DNA of 59,421 nucleotides, taken from Paenibacillus allorhizosphaerae. GTDB lineage: Bacteria; Bacillota; Bacilli; Paenibacillales; NBRC-103111. The notes beneath the pieces were generated by a model. The model worked only from the letters and a program-made list of their open reading frames with translations, ran no database searches and was not told where the DNA came from. A program made the position numbers and the translations under genes. Below are positions 51,365-59,421 of this stretch, in pieces. The stretch covers positions 1-59,421 of the forward strand of contig NZ_CAJVCE010000032.1 of assembly GCF_910594985.1 (NCBI RefSeq). Reading direction: 5' to 3'. Within the stretch, counting starts at the first letter, position 1. Every line of letters begins with the position of its first letter.

Positions 51365-52660
51365 CTATTGTGATCCTTTTTGCGTTGCAATCTTCTGGTT
51401 CGCCAGGTCTTCGGCTTCCCGAAGCGCCGTATTGATATCCGCTTTGCCATCCTTCACTTTTGTGAAAGCTGCGTTCAATTCACTGACCGCGAAATCGTCG
51501 TATAGTGTCGGTATCGGGTTTTTGGCGTTTTTCGTTTTGAAGATCGCCTGCATGTTTTTCCCTTTCAAAATCGGACTAAAGGCCCCGAAAGCGTCCTTCA
51601 GCTTCTGGTCGTCGATCGCAGGGAAGCGGATGCCCCGTTTGGTCAACGTCAATTGAAGTTCATCGCTTGTCAAAAACTGGATGACTTTAAACGCTTCCTC
51701 CTTATGCTGCGAGGTGGAAGAGATCGCGAGGTCATGGGAAAGACTGCGAAAGCCGTATCCCGGGGCCTCTTTAAAGCTCGGCATCGTTGTGAAATCCCAA
51801 TCGAACTGCATACCGGCCGGGGTTTGGGCCTGCTTCTCAATATCGCCGAATATATCTCCGTAAGAAGTGAACATGGCCAGCGTTCCATCTTTCTGGAAGC
51901 TTGGATATTTGTTATTTCCGCTTGAGATATCCGTTATCGCCTTCATATATTGGTACGCCTTTTTCCAACCATCCGTATTTAATATGGCTTTTCCCGTCTT
52001 CGGATCAACAACCGGCAAGGACAGCGGCGTAGCGAACTTCCGCACGTCCCACGGATTAATGCCCCGGTACTGCGTACCTCCATCCTCCCGCTCCACCTTT
52101 TTGGCAATCGCAATGACTTCCTCCCATGTCATCCCGTCCTTCGGATAAGCGACGCCGAACCGATCGAAAATGTTTTTGTTGTACAGCATGATGGAGAAGT
52201 TGGTGGAGAAAGGCAGCGCAAGCAGCTCACCCTTATCGCTGAACGCTTTTATGTCTTCGATGGCCGTTTGGTCGAAACGGTTGACGTTCATATTGTTTTT
52301 CTTGATCAGCTCATTCAAATCCATTGGCAAACTATATTTGACTGAATTAAATAAAAAGTTGCTTGCGGTAAAAATAAGGTCCGGGAAATGATTCGCGGCG
52401 ATCAGATTTTCAATGCTGTTGTCCTTGTCGCTGCGTACAAGCTCAAGCGTAATGTGAGGGTATTTTTTCTTCAGCGGCTCCACCATAAAGTCACGGAACT
52501 CATCATCGCTGAGCGCTGCAACCAATTGATACATGCGAAGCGTAACCGGCTTATCGTCCGCCTTTTTATCCGTCGACGTTCCTTGCTGATTCCCGCAGCC
52601 AGCCAGCGCCAAAAATGCAATCGATGTGACAGAGACGACCAATTTCCTTTTGTTAGACAA
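51365..52660 (-). CDS. Substrate-binding lipoprotein (orphan, family 1)
   Basis: A 431-residue lipoprotein with a TTG start, supported by AAGGGTG seven bases upstream and the signal MSNKRKLVVSVTSIAFLALA with Cys22. Features: VEPLKKKYPHITLELVRSDKD, AANHFPDLIF, MLYNKNIFDRFGVAYPKDGMTWEE, ending NTALREAEDLA. It closely resembles the protein at 3409. No permease nearby. First gene of the sugar module with the epimerase and oxidoreductase. Confidence 0.88.
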   Translation of the reverse strand: MSNKRKLVVSVTSIAFLALAGCGNQQGTSTDKKADDKPVTLRMYQLVAALSDDEFRDFMVEPLKKKYPHITLELVRSDKDNSIENLIAANHFPDLIFTASNFLFNSVKYSLPMDLNELIKKNNMNVNRFDQTAIEDIKAFSDKGELLALPFSTNFSIMLYNKNIFDRFGVAYPKDGMTWEEVIAIAKKVEREDGGTQYRGINPWDVRKFATPLSLPVVDPKTGKAILNTDGWKKAYQYMKAITDISSGNNKYPSFQKDGTLAMFTSYGDIFGDIEKQAQTPAGMQFDWDFTTMPSFKEAPGYGFRSLSHDLAISSTSQHKEEAFKVIQFLTSDELQLTLTKRGIRFPAIDDQKLKDAFGAFSPILKGKNMQAIFKTKNAKNPIPTLYDDFAVSELNAAFTKVKDGKADINTALREAEDLANQKIATQKGSQ

Positions 52661-52717
52661 TGGAAATCACCCTTCTGACCCTAAAATAGTTAACTTTGCA
52701 ACTATTCCATGCATCAA

Positions 52718-52732
52718 ATTAAGCGCTTACAT
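52718..52732 (-). promoter_or_regulatory. cre-like site upstream of the binding-protein operon
   Basis: Minus-strand ATGTAAGCGCTTAAT differs from the cre consensus WTGNAANCGNWNNCW at one fixed position (A for the late C). It lies about 60 bases before the TTG start. Confidence 0.35.
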
Positions 52733-52883
52733 GTTGGAGTCATGCCAACTTCTTTCCTATTGCTGATATCGATATGCCCACCAATCAAGTTTTCGAATCT
52801 GTACGATCCCGCTCCTCCTTCTTTCGTTTTGTATGGCCGGCACTTATTATTTTAGCAAAACGGACTGTGTACAACGTTGATTC

Positions 52884-53768
52884 TCATTGACCGGATTCGG
52901 AGCCGGAATGAACTGAAATTGACTTTTTAATCCGCTTGCGGAATTGTTCCGGCGTATCTCCCACATACTGCCGGAACACGCGGCTGAAGTGGGTAACATG
53001 CTTAAACCCGAGCCCGTAACCGATTTCGGTAACGGTTCTTCGCTTCTCCTCCATCAGGAAAATCATTTTCGCTTGGTTGATTCTGCGTTGGTACAAATAG
53101 TTAATAATTGTAACCCCTGTCACCTCACGGAAAATTCGCGATAAGTAATACTTATTTACGTGCATCGATTTCTCCAATTGCTCCAGATGGAGATCCTCCG
53201 TATAATGTTCCTCTATGAACCTGATCAGTTCCTGTACATGAATTTCTTTTTGCGAGGTTAATTCTTCCTTTTGCTCGATCGGCTTTTTGAAAAATTGGAA
53301 CACCATAAACAACAAATCAATGAACGCAACGCGAAACCGGTTCATCGAAACCTCGTCGGACCGGGAGTGAAATCGCTGCATCGTTTGCAAGGCGGCTTCA
53401 AATTGTTCACGGTCCTCCGCTTGCAGGTTAATTTTATAATTTTTCAGTTCTTCGAACGGTTCCAGAACGTTGACGGTAAATAAATGCTGAACGGCCTTCC
53501 GGACATAATCCGGCTCAAAATTGATAAGGGAACGTACGTATTTGAAGTGCTCGTCGTTTCTCACGTTCGGGCAGTGCAGCGTCATCCCGTGCATAATCAG
53601 AAGATCGCCCGGGGCAAGAACATGGATTTTATCTCCAATCAAGTAGTTGCCTTTTCCCTCATGGAAGTAAAAGATTTCATAGTTGGGATGGGATTGAAAA
53701 ACCGAACCGACCGGTGAAGATTTGCGATAGACGAATTCAACCATTTTCAAAGGCTCCATAGGCCACAA
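52884..53768 (-). CDS. AraC-family regulator with N-terminal cupin
   Basis: A 294-residue cytoplasmic activator. The N-terminal cupin sensor includes SHPNYEIFYFHEGKGNYLIGDK and APGDLLIMHGMTLHCPN. The C-terminal 100 residues are the double HTH (EVTGVTIINYLYQRRINQAK, then VTEIGYGLGFKHVTHFSRVF and RQYVGDTPEQFRKR). Probably controls the binding protein, epimerase and oxidoreductase genes downstream. The start context has no strong Shine-Dalgarno. Confidence 0.88.
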   Translation of the reverse strand: MWPMEPLKMVEFVYRKSSPVGSVFQSHPNYEIFYFHEGKGNYLIGDKIHVLAPGDLLIMHGMTLHCPNVRNDEHFKYVRSLINFEPDYVRKAVQHLFTVNVLEPFEELKNYKINLQAEDREQFEAALQTMQRFHSRSDEVSMNRFRVAFIDLLFMVFQFFKKPIEQKEELTSQKEIHVQELIRFIEEHYTEDLHLEQLEKSMHVNKYYLSRIFREVTGVTIINYLYQRRINQAKMIFLMEEKRRTVTEIGYGLGFKHVTHFSRVFRQYVGDTPEQFRKRIKKSISVHSGSESGQ

Positions 53769-54082
53769 CCTTTCCGTTCATTGTAGCGGCAGGCTCGTGG
53801 TGTACATTACGACTTCAGTATGGTCCGATGTCTTGCCACGCGTTGGATGGTCCGTTTCTACATAAGTTAGGGACTGTTAACTCTTGAAGCAGAGTCCGTT
53901 CTCATTTTGCACGATTCATTGGTCATGACTTCAATCTTTTCTTTAATGCCATTATCCTCATCATACCATTTTTAGTGCACTACAAATTGTTTAAAAAAAA
54001 CTACCGATTGATATTCCTGTAGACGCAACGATGATCAATAATAATGATGTAAACCAACTATTTTATGAGGGAGGTAACATGA
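53769..54082. other. Divergent intergenic region
   Basis: No coding frame. GGACT/AGTCC forms a weak hairpin near 53871-53899. Promoters for the AraC gene and the beta-helix gene must lie here but no confident boxes were found. Confidence 0.4.
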
Positions 54083-55936
54083 ATGAAAAATAAATCCGAT
54101 GATGAAAAACAGAAACCATTCAACCGGGAGGAACCATCCGACCAGATGCTGCCTGAACACAATGACAAATTTAGTCGCAGAGAGTTATTGTCTTCGCTCG
54201 GTTTGACAGGCGCTGCCGTTGCTGCCGGCGCAATATTAAATAGTCATATAGCCAATGCATTTGGTGGACAAACTTCCGTTACTGATGCGGTTTATGGAAG
54301 CGCTGCCAGTTATGTAGCGGATGCGGACAACGTATCTTTCCTATACTCCGCCGGTTTGACCGAGCGGTCGGTAGCCAGCCGACTTCGTGAATGGATCAGC
54401 GTCAAGGATTTCGGGGCCGCCGGTGATGGCGTGACAGACGATTCCGCCGCTTTTATTAGTGCCATTGCCTATGCGGAGAGCCACATTGTAACCAACCCTG
54501 CCCCGCTCGCTAACGGCAGCAAACTGGGAAGAGTTCGTCTTTTTATCCCACCCGGATCCTATAAAATTACGCAGCCGGAAGCTCTCATGCGAAGCAGTTT
54601 TACGACAAGCACGGTCGGGCTCCAGATTGTTGGTGCCGGACAGGCCATTACTCAAATCCTGTTCCAGCCTGCCACGGCAGGAAGCTATTTGCTCAAGAAT
54701 AACAACGCTTGGTTGTTTGCAACGATTTCTGACCTGGAATTTCACTCGAATAGCACAAGTAATCACTTCATGTACTCTTATTCCACAGGACAAGCGCAAA
54801 GCTTCGTTTTCGAGCGGATCCGATTCCGGGGGAGCTGGGGATACACGTTCCATCTGGAAGGGACGGATACCAATAGCGAATTTACGTGGCGCGACGTAGA
54901 CTGGGCGGGTACTTACGTGAAAGGTGTCTACGTACCAAGCACCGGCGGATCGGATCAATTTCTAAATTATAACTTCTTCGCTTGCAATTTCGAAGTTCAG
55001 GAAGGCGATTTCCTCCATTTTGAAAAAGGCGGAAATATCAATATCTGGGGCGGAAGTTATATCCACATCGGGGCTAACGGCGGCACATTTTTCAAATTGC
55101 TCGGAAGCGTCCATGCTTACGGCGTCGAGCGTTTCCTGTGCATCGGCGCAAGAATGGAGCATCGCAACAGCAATAGTAAATTAGTGTATTGCGAATGGAA
55201 TGCGGGGATCGTGTCATTCATTAATGTTGATACTTCCAGTTCAGTACCGCTGCGATCGGCTACAGAAATCGTCGCCACCTTTTTCAGCAACAATACCAAG
55301 ATGCCCTCAATCAAATTTGACAATTGCCGACTTTTAGGAAAGCACGAATATACATACTCGGCCAATACATGGCAATATCCTCACAATATCGTCTACGAAA
55401 ATTGTGAAATCAATCAACATACAAGTCCATCGGACTTCATTGTATATACGGCGAATGCCGGAACGACCAGTGTCGGGGGAACACCGACTATCCATTTTAG
55501 CAATACACGAGGGCAAGGAGACCCCACGCGTAAATCGTGGGAATGCGATTATGGTTTTCATAAAAGCGCCTTCGGCGTTTCGAAGCGAGCTTGTATATCC
55601 ATCAAACGATCGGACGGGAAGTTTCCGTATACCGCATCCACAACGGTCAATTTTACGCTTCCGGTCAATGCACGAATTGTATGTATATGGATGGAATCGC
55701 CTGCCGGCGCCGTTACGGAAACAAACGATGCGACATTTACCGTGCAAACGACGGAAGCGACACCAACCATATTGGCTGCCGTAACGACGCCTAACCATGC
55801 CCAGGGTTTTTATGTAAAGCAGGATTTGTTCTTCCGGTGTGATACGCCGGAGAGATGCACGCTGCAACTGGTAGCGGGTTCGAACGTAGCGGCTGCGAAT
55901 CCGCTCGCTGACTGTATCATCGAATATATCGGTTAA
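54083..55936 (+). CDS. Tat-exported right-handed beta-helix protein
   Basis: 617 residues. Residues 30-58 form a twin-arginine signal (FSRRELLSSLGLTGAAVAAG). WISVKDFGAAGDGVTDDSAAFI near 108-129 marks the start of a pectate-lyase-3-like domain, followed by beta-helix rungs (FERIRFRGSWGYTFHLEG, NINIWGGSYIHIGANGG, MPSIKFDNCRLLG). The C-terminal 100 residues are a separate beta-sandwich-like part. ATG at 54083 follows GGGAGG by eight bases; an ATG five bases earlier stops at once. Relative of the protein at 608 in plan, without its coiled-coil end. Catalytic residues not assigned. Confidence 0.8.
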   Translation: MKNKSDDEKQKPFNREEPSDQMLPEHNDKFSRRELLSSLGLTGAAVAAGAILNSHIANAFGGQTSVTDAVYGSAASYVADADNVSFLYSAGLTERSVASRLREWISVKDFGAAGDGVTDDSAAFISAIAYAESHIVTNPAPLANGSKLGRVRLFIPPGSYKITQPEALMRSSFTTSTVGLQIVGAGQAITQILFQPATAGSYLLKNNNAWLFATISDLEFHSNSTSNHFMYSYSTGQAQSFVFERIRFRGSWGYTFHLEGTDTNSEFTWRDVDWAGTYVKGVYVPSTGGSDQFLNYNFFACNFEVQEGDFLHFEKGGNINIWGGSYIHIGANGGTFFKLLGSVHAYGVERFLCIGARMEHRNSNSKLVYCEWNAGIVSFINVDTSSSVPLRSATEIVATFFSNNTKMPSIKFDNCRLLGKHEYTYSANTWQYPHNIVYENCEINQHTSPSDFIVYTANAGTTSVGGTPTIHFSNTRGQGDPTRKSWECDYGFHKSAFGVSKRACISIKRSDGKFPYTASTTVNFTLPVNARIVCIWMESPAGAVTETNDATFTVQTTEATPTILAAVTTPNHAQGFYVKQDLFFRCDTPERCTLQLVAGSNVAAANPLADCIIEYIG

Positions 55937-56003
55937 AAAAGGGCTCCATCTGTTTCGGTTTGCCAACACTGCGGTCAACGCTACTAAAAGCATAAGACCC
56001 AAT

Positions 56004-56036
56004 AAAAAAGCACAATCGCGTGGATTGTGCTTTTTT
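56004..56036. terminator. Bidirectional terminator
   Basis: AAAAAAGCACAAT and ATTGTGCTTTTTT form a 13-bp stem with a short loop, serving both the beta-helix gene (plus) and the DUF1259 genes (minus). Confidence 0.88.
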
Positions 56037-56044
56037 CTGTGCCA

Positions 56045-56467
56045 TTAACCCAAGAAAGCAATAGAACGTTTTACTTTCCTTGCAAATGCAATTGGATTAT
56101 CCACCGACTCCCAGTGCATATACATAAGACGCGGGTTCTCATTAAGCCAGTGATTATGGACTGCCGTTACTTTAATCCCGTTTCTGCGAAGGTTTGACAG
56201 CAATCGATTGACTTGGTTTTGGAAGAGAGCCGTTTCCCCTAAACAAAGTGCACGGCCCGATTTGTCCAGAGATTCAAATGAAAACAATTGGTAACGGACC
56301 AAAGGAGATGTAGTACGTCTTCCTAAAATAGCGGCGTTAAATTTTCTATTTCTACTGACGAAACAAACCGGCCCCTTAGTAATTTCATGCTCTGTTCCAC
56401 CTAAAATGGTTGAAAATTGGTCACATAGTTTTTTGAAGCGGGGACTTACTACCACTTTTTCCGCCAT
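56045..56467 (-). CDS. DUF1259-family protein (second copy)
   Basis: A 140-residue cytoplasmic protein of the DUF1259 (LppY/LpqO-like) family, biochemical role unknown. FESLDKSGRALCLGETALFQ and VTAVHNHWLNENPRLMYMHW carry the conserved His pairs (HNHW, MHW) that suggest a metal site. ATG with AAGGATG seven bases upstream. Highly similar over its length to the gene at 56520, in tandem and 52 bases downstream of it. Confidence 0.78.
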   Translation of the reverse strand: MAEKVVVSPRFKKLCDQFSTILGGTEHEITKGPVCFVSRNRKFNAAILGRRTTSPLVRYQLFSFESLDKSGRALCLGETALFQNQVNRLLSNLRRNGIKVTAVHNHWLNENPRLMYMHWESVDNPIAFARKVKRSIAFLG

Positions 56468-56519
56468 ACGAATTCATCCTTTCATAATAAAATTTACAAC
56501 TTCCATACTCAAGTGTTCA

Positions 56520-56939
56520 TTAACCCAAGAATGAAATGGAATCTTTGGTTCTTCTAGCAAATACAACAGGATTCATTATAGCTTCCCAGTGCATATACAA
56601 TAATCGCGGGTTTTCTTTGAGCCAGTGATTATGAATTGCAGTCACTTTAATCCCACGTTTACGGAGATTCGAGATCAAACGATTAACCTGATTTTGATTT
56701 ACGGCAGTCTCACCCAGGCAAAGCGCACGACCCGACTTATCAAGTGATTCAAAGGAGAACATTTGCATTTGAACCAATGGGGAGCGCGTTCTTCTTCCTA
56801 AGATCGATTCCCTTAAATTCGTCATTCTCGTGACAAAACAAACCGGACCTTGTTCAACTTCCGATTCGCCTCCTAAAATTCTTCCGAATTGCATACAAAG
56901 CCTTTTAAATTGTGGACTTGCCTTAACATTTGCCATCAT
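56520..56939 (-). CDS. DUF1259-family protein (first copy)
   Basis: A 139-residue protein nearly identical in the second half to the gene at 56045 (FESLDKSGRALCLGETAVNQ, VTAIHNHWLKENPRLLYMHW). ATG with GGAGGAGG upstream. Tandem duplication with moderate divergence in the first third. Function unknown; His residues may bind metal. Confidence 0.78.
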   Translation of the reverse strand: MMANVKASPQFKRLCMQFGRILGGESEVEQGPVCFVTRMTNLRESILGRRTRSPLVQMQMFSFESLDKSGRALCLGETAVNQNQVNRLISNLRKRGIKVTAIHNHWLKENPRLLYMHWEAIMNPVVFARRTKDSISFLG

Positions 56940-57073
56940 AATCCTCCTCCAACCTTATTCAAAATAACGTATGACTAAAGAAGGAAAGTGAACTGGGCAA
57001 ATCACTATGGTTTCAAAAATATGCTTTCGACGGGATAATGACTATACTTCAATAAAGTGGAACGAATAACCAT

Positions 57074-57102
57074 GTAAAAAAAGCACTCTGAAAGTAGAGT
57101 GC
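57074..57102 (-). terminator. Terminator of the MFS transporter gene
   Basis: GCACTCT (57083-57089) pairs with AGAGTGC (57096-57102), then on the minus strand TTTTTTT. About 117 bases past the stop. Confidence 0.75.
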
Positions 57103-57219
57103 CTTAATGACCATTTAACGGATCCTGAGATTATCCATTAGAGAAATACGCCCGATAGCTTATGAGGCCGCCGATCGTTTTCCGCGGCAGGCTCGTCTGA
57201 TCCAAGCATAGGAATATAA

Positions 57220-58434
57220 TTAGCTTTTGCTTAAATTTCTAAGTGTAACTCCCCAAAAAAGGATCGCGATCACGCTTATTGAAGCCCCCAGAATGCATAC
57301 CCCGGACCATCCTGCCCACGAATAAATCCAGGTTGAGGCTACCGCTCCTGTTGCGCTCCCCATAGAATAAAAGATCATATACCCTGCGGTTAGCCGGCTC
57401 CTCGCTTCTGGACGAACACTTAAAATCATACTTTGATTGGTAACGTGAACCGCTTGCACCGCGAAATCCAACATGATGACTCCCACAACAAAAATCCATA
57501 AGGAATGTTGCAGGAACCCTATTGGCAGCCAGGAAACCGTTAGAAGTAACAATGCGGCGCCAGTCGTCCGTTCTCCTAATCCCCGGTCTGCTAACTTCCC
57601 CGACCTACTGGCGGCTACCGCACCTGCCACACCTGCAAATCCAAACAGCCCAATTGCGCTGTGACTTAACGACAGTGGCGGAGAACTCATTGGCAATACC
57701 ATCGAGGACCATAAAATACTAAAGTCCGAAAAAATGAAGAATGCAAGTAGTGCACGAATTCTTAGAAGAGGAATCTGCATGAATAAATCTTTCACGGAAC
57801 GGAGCAACTCCGTATACGGGAGTTGATGCGACGGGCGCCGAGAAGCTGGTGTAACGATAAGGAATGAACATACCATGCAAACCGTAATTGCAGCTGAGAC
57901 GATATAGACCGACCGCCATCCTGCCAAATCTGCCAACGTGCCGGAGAAAGTACGGGCTAATAAAATCCCTATTACGATTCCACTCGTAACGAGTCCAATA
58001 GTCTGACCACGATAACGCTGCGACGATCGAGCGGCGGCAAGCGCTACGAGGATTTGAGCAACGACGGCAAGAAAACCAACCATCCCCATGCCTATAAATA
58101 GGACCATCGTATTCGAAGCTAAAGCAACAATACTTAAGGCGACCGCTGACAATACCATCATCCCAGTTACAAGCCGACGCGGATCGATCAAATCCCCTAG
58201 CGGGACCAAAAGAAATAATCCTAATGCATAGCATAGCTGCGTTGCTGTTACGATCGTGCCGACGATCGCATTACTGATGCCGAAATCTATGGCGATCATA
58301 TCAAGCAAAGGCTGGGAAAAATAAATCGCGGCTACGGCGGAACCGCAGACGATTGCATACAGTAAAGCTGCCTTTCTCGTGAATGGAGATGCCGACTCCG
58401 TGTAATTCGGTCTCTCTTCAGGTGAAGTGGACAT
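57220..58434 (-). CDS. Major facilitator superfamily transporter (efflux type)
   Basis: A 404-residue protein with twelve membrane segments (KAALLYAIVCGSAVAAIYFS, VGTIVTATQLCYALGLFLLVPLGDLIDPRR with the loop-2 motif). The pattern resembles drug/sugar efflux proteins of the YdhP/YfcJ type. Substrate unknown. ATG with AGGGGG seven bases upstream. Divergent from a TetR-type repressor, whose operator overlaps its promoter region, so efflux is likely inducible by a toxic compound. Confidence 0.87.
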   Translation of the reverse strand: MSTSPEERPNYTESASPFTRKAALLYAIVCGSAVAAIYFSQPLLDMIAIDFGISNAIVGTIVTATQLCYALGLFLLVPLGDLIDPRRLVTGMMVLSAVALSIVALASNTMVLFIGMGMVGFLAVVAQILVALAAARSSQRYRGQTIGLVTSGIVIGILLARTFSGTLADLAGWRSVYIVSAAITVCMVCSFLIVTPASRRPSHQLPYTELLRSVKDLFMQIPLLRIRALLAFFIFSDFSILWSSMVLPMSSPPLSLSHSAIGLFGFAGVAGAVAASRSGKLADRGLGERTTGAALLLLTVSWLPIGFLQHSLWIFVVGVIMLDFAVQAVHVTNQSMILSVRPEARSRLTAGYMIFYSMGSATGAVASTWIYSWAGWSGVCILGASISVIAILFWGVTLRNLSKS

Positions 58435-58451
58435 TGAAAAACCCCCTTTTT

Positions 58452-58465
58452 ATACCGATCGGTAT
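58452..58465. promoter_or_regulatory. TetR-type operator ATACC-GATC-GGTAT (MFS side)
   Basis: A perfect palindrome within TATACCGATCGGTATA, between the MFS promoter and its start codon. The same half-sites occur at 58552-58565. Confidence 0.7.
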
Positions 58466-58479
58466 ATAATATAAACTTC

Positions 58480-58509
58480 ATTCTATTCAATAAACACGCT
58501 TGTAGTCAA
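58480..58509 (-). promoter_or_regulatory. Promoter of the MFS gene
   Basis: Minus-strand TTGACT (58504-58509) and TAGAAT (58480-58485), spacer 18. The operator at 58452 lies just downstream, suited to repression. Confidence 0.5.
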
Positions 58510-58516
58510 CCTGTTG

Positions 58517-58545
58517 TTGACAAATTAATTTTGATTACATATCAT
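58517..58545 (+). promoter_or_regulatory. Promoter of the TetR gene
   Basis: TTGACA (58517-58522), 17-base spacer, TATCAT (58540-58545). The second operator begins six bases downstream, suited to autorepression. Confidence 0.65.
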
Positions 58546-58551
58546 AATTAC

Positions 58552-58565
58552 ATACCAAAAGGTAT
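58552..58565. promoter_or_regulatory. TetR-type operator ATACC-AAAA-GGTAT (TetR side)
   Basis: Palindromic half-sites identical to 58452-58465 with a different four-base centre, lying 14 bases before the TetR start. Confidence 0.7.
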
Positions 58566-58579
58566 TTATAGGGGGCATT

Positions 58580-59176
58580 ATGGCCAGAATTCGAGAGTTC
58601 GATGAACAAAAGGCATTGACAGAAGCCATGTACCTTTTTTGGGAAAAGGGGTACGAAGCCACGACATTAAACGACTTAACCACGCGCATGGGGATTCAGA
58701 AACCGAGTTTGTACTCAGCCTATGGCGATAAATCGTCCTTGTTTGAAGCCGCTCTTCGTCATTATAATCAACAACATGCTAAATACGCCCGATCAAAGTT
58801 AAATAAAATAACTAGCGTCAAAGTCGCTTTCCGAAACCTGTTTCATGATGGGGTGTTCCCAGACGGTGATCATGGGCGGAGTGGCTGCTTTTGTATCAAT
58901 ACGATGGTGGAACTGGCTCCGCACGATGCCAAGTTCGAAATTTTGACACGAGAGCATCAGCAGTATTTAGCGGCGATATTTGAAGATACACTCAATCGGG
59001 GGGTAACTTCCAACGAGATCGATGGAACTGTGGACTGCCGTGCGATAGCTCAAACGCTTGTGGTAGCATTAATCGGGATCACCGTATTGAAAAAATCAAA
59101 TCCAAGTCCGGAATGGATCGACAATTACATTGACTCAACGCTTTCGCTGCTCGCTTCACCTTTGAATGGCGGTTAA
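58580..59176 (+). CDS. TetR/AcrR-family repressor
   Basis: A 198-residue repressor. HTH at residues 8-55 (ALTEAMYLFWEKGYEATTLN, QKPSLYSAYGDKSSLFEAAL). The ligand domain has GCFCINTMVELAPHD, the Cys-containing motif seen in NemR/YxaF-type members that respond to electrophiles or quinones. ATG preceded by GGGGG at four bases. Two ATACC-N4-GGTAT operators flank its promoter and that of the MFS gene, which it probably represses together with itself. Confidence 0.88.
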   Translation: MARIREFDEQKALTEAMYLFWEKGYEATTLNDLTTRMGIQKPSLYSAYGDKSSLFEAALRHYNQQHAKYARSKLNKITSVKVAFRNLFHDGVFPDGDHGRSGCFCINTMVELAPHDAKFEILTREHQQYLAAIFEDTLNRGVTSNEIDGTVDCRAIAQTLVVALIGITVLKKSNPSPEWIDNYIDSTLSLLASPLNGG

Positions 59177-59212
59177 AAATACATCTTATTTTTATGGCGG
59201 ATCACGACAGTA

Positions 59213-59238
59213 AAAAGAGCCGCGTCAAAGCGGCTCTT
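59213..59238 (-). terminator. Terminator of the shikimate-kinase-like gene
   Basis: AAGAGCCGC (59215-59223) pairs with GCGGCTCTT (59230-59238); on the minus strand it is followed by TTTTACTG. 55 bases after the stop of the edge gene. Confidence 0.7.
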
Positions 59239-59292
59239 ACACAAAAGTTCTTTCTGTTTACCCAGGTTACCCTGACCAATAACCCATTTATT

Positions 59293-59421
59293 TTAAATAG
59301 CTTTGCTTTCTTTTGTAAATAAGCTAATGATTTCTGATACCAACTCTTCAACAGATTTATCATCTGCCTCAATTGTATAATCTGCATATGTACTATATAA
59401 TATTTTTCTTTCATTATATAC
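59293..59421 (-). CDS. Shikimate-kinase-like protein, C-terminal fragment (runs off the window)
   Basis: The last 42 residues of a gene that continues beyond the right edge: YNERKILYSTYADYTIEADD then KSVEELVSEIISLF. The pattern R-x-x-x-Y-x-x-x-A-D-Y-T-I-x-x-D followed by S-x-E-E-x-V matches the end of shikimate kinases, where the Arg and the adenine-loop Asp lie just before. A related small-molecule P-loop kinase is possible. The region is more AT-rich than the rest. Confidence 0.6.
   Translation of the reverse strand, partial: VYNERKILYSTYADYTIEADDKSVEELVSEIISLFTKESKAI

Noticed and set aside
1..59421. CRISPR arrays, tRNA or rRNA genes, prophage
   Set aside because: No regularly spaced direct repeats, no cloverleaf-like CCA ends or rRNA stretches seen, and tail-fibre-like parts occur only within two Tat-exported proteins without other phage genes.

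Overview
The window looks like chromosome from a Paenibacillus-type member of the Bacillota. Supporting signs are strong GGAGG ribosome binding sites, many lipoprotein sugar-binding proteins, an LplB/LplC/LipO-style sugar ABC system without its own ATPase, a membrane-bound AraC regulator, a FIMAH-type secreted protein, CcpA-like cre sites and many U-tailed terminators. No rRNA, tRNA, CRISPR or intact mobile element is visible. The species assignment is inference.

Layout. 1-3,000: an edge lipoprotein start that appears frameshifted, then a Tat-exported tailspike-like beta-helix protein. 3,400-8,420: an orphan sugar-binding lipoprotein, a HAD phosphatase and a metallophosphoesterase, facing a GntR/LacI-type regulator; the promoter regions share sequence motifs. 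8,490-11,640: an IS110 transposase scrap and a TrpXYZ-like ABC importer. 12,100-20,350: mixed housekeeping and stress genes, including a Cys-rich unknown, BCP peroxiredoxin, a sugar epimerase/oxidoreductase pair, DinB, VOC, a TetM-like ribosomal-protection GTPase behind a possible attenuator, a small aromatic protein and a YhaM-like exonuclease.

21,000-28,960 is the most interesting part: a compact lanthipeptide locus on the minus strand. Its order is regulator (SnoaL-like plus LuxR HTH), LanC cyclase, a 56-residue precursor, a full-length LanB dehydratase, a 73-residue membrane protein and a C39-peptidase ABC exporter. It pairs class I modification enzymes with the double-glycine leader and C39 transporter usually seen in class II, and the predicted 17-residue core is RPYVTKWWSGCGGTCWI. 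No separate LanFEG immunity transporter or LanP protease is present.

29,000-29,900 is decayed DNA, including a deleted copy of the VOC gene. 29,900-38,920 is a pectin-oligomer locus: AraC/cache regulator, two permeases, a binding protein, an (alpha/alpha)-toroid lyase-like protein and oligogalacturonate lyase. 39,165-43,360 holds a binding protein, a class III aminotransferase and two amidohydrolases. 43,780-49,120 holds a large secreted propeller/FIMAH protein, a secreted TIM-barrel-like protein and a methyltransferase. 49,290-53,770 is a second sugar module: AraC, binding protein, epimerase, oxidoreductase. 54,080-55,940 is a second Tat beta-helix protein. The right end has tandem DUF1259 genes, a divergent MFS/TetR pair with two matching operators, and the tail of a shikimate-kinase-like gene.

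Much of the window therefore serves detection, uptake and breakdown of plant-type polysaccharides. The lanthipeptide locus and the tet-like gene point to competition with other bacteria.
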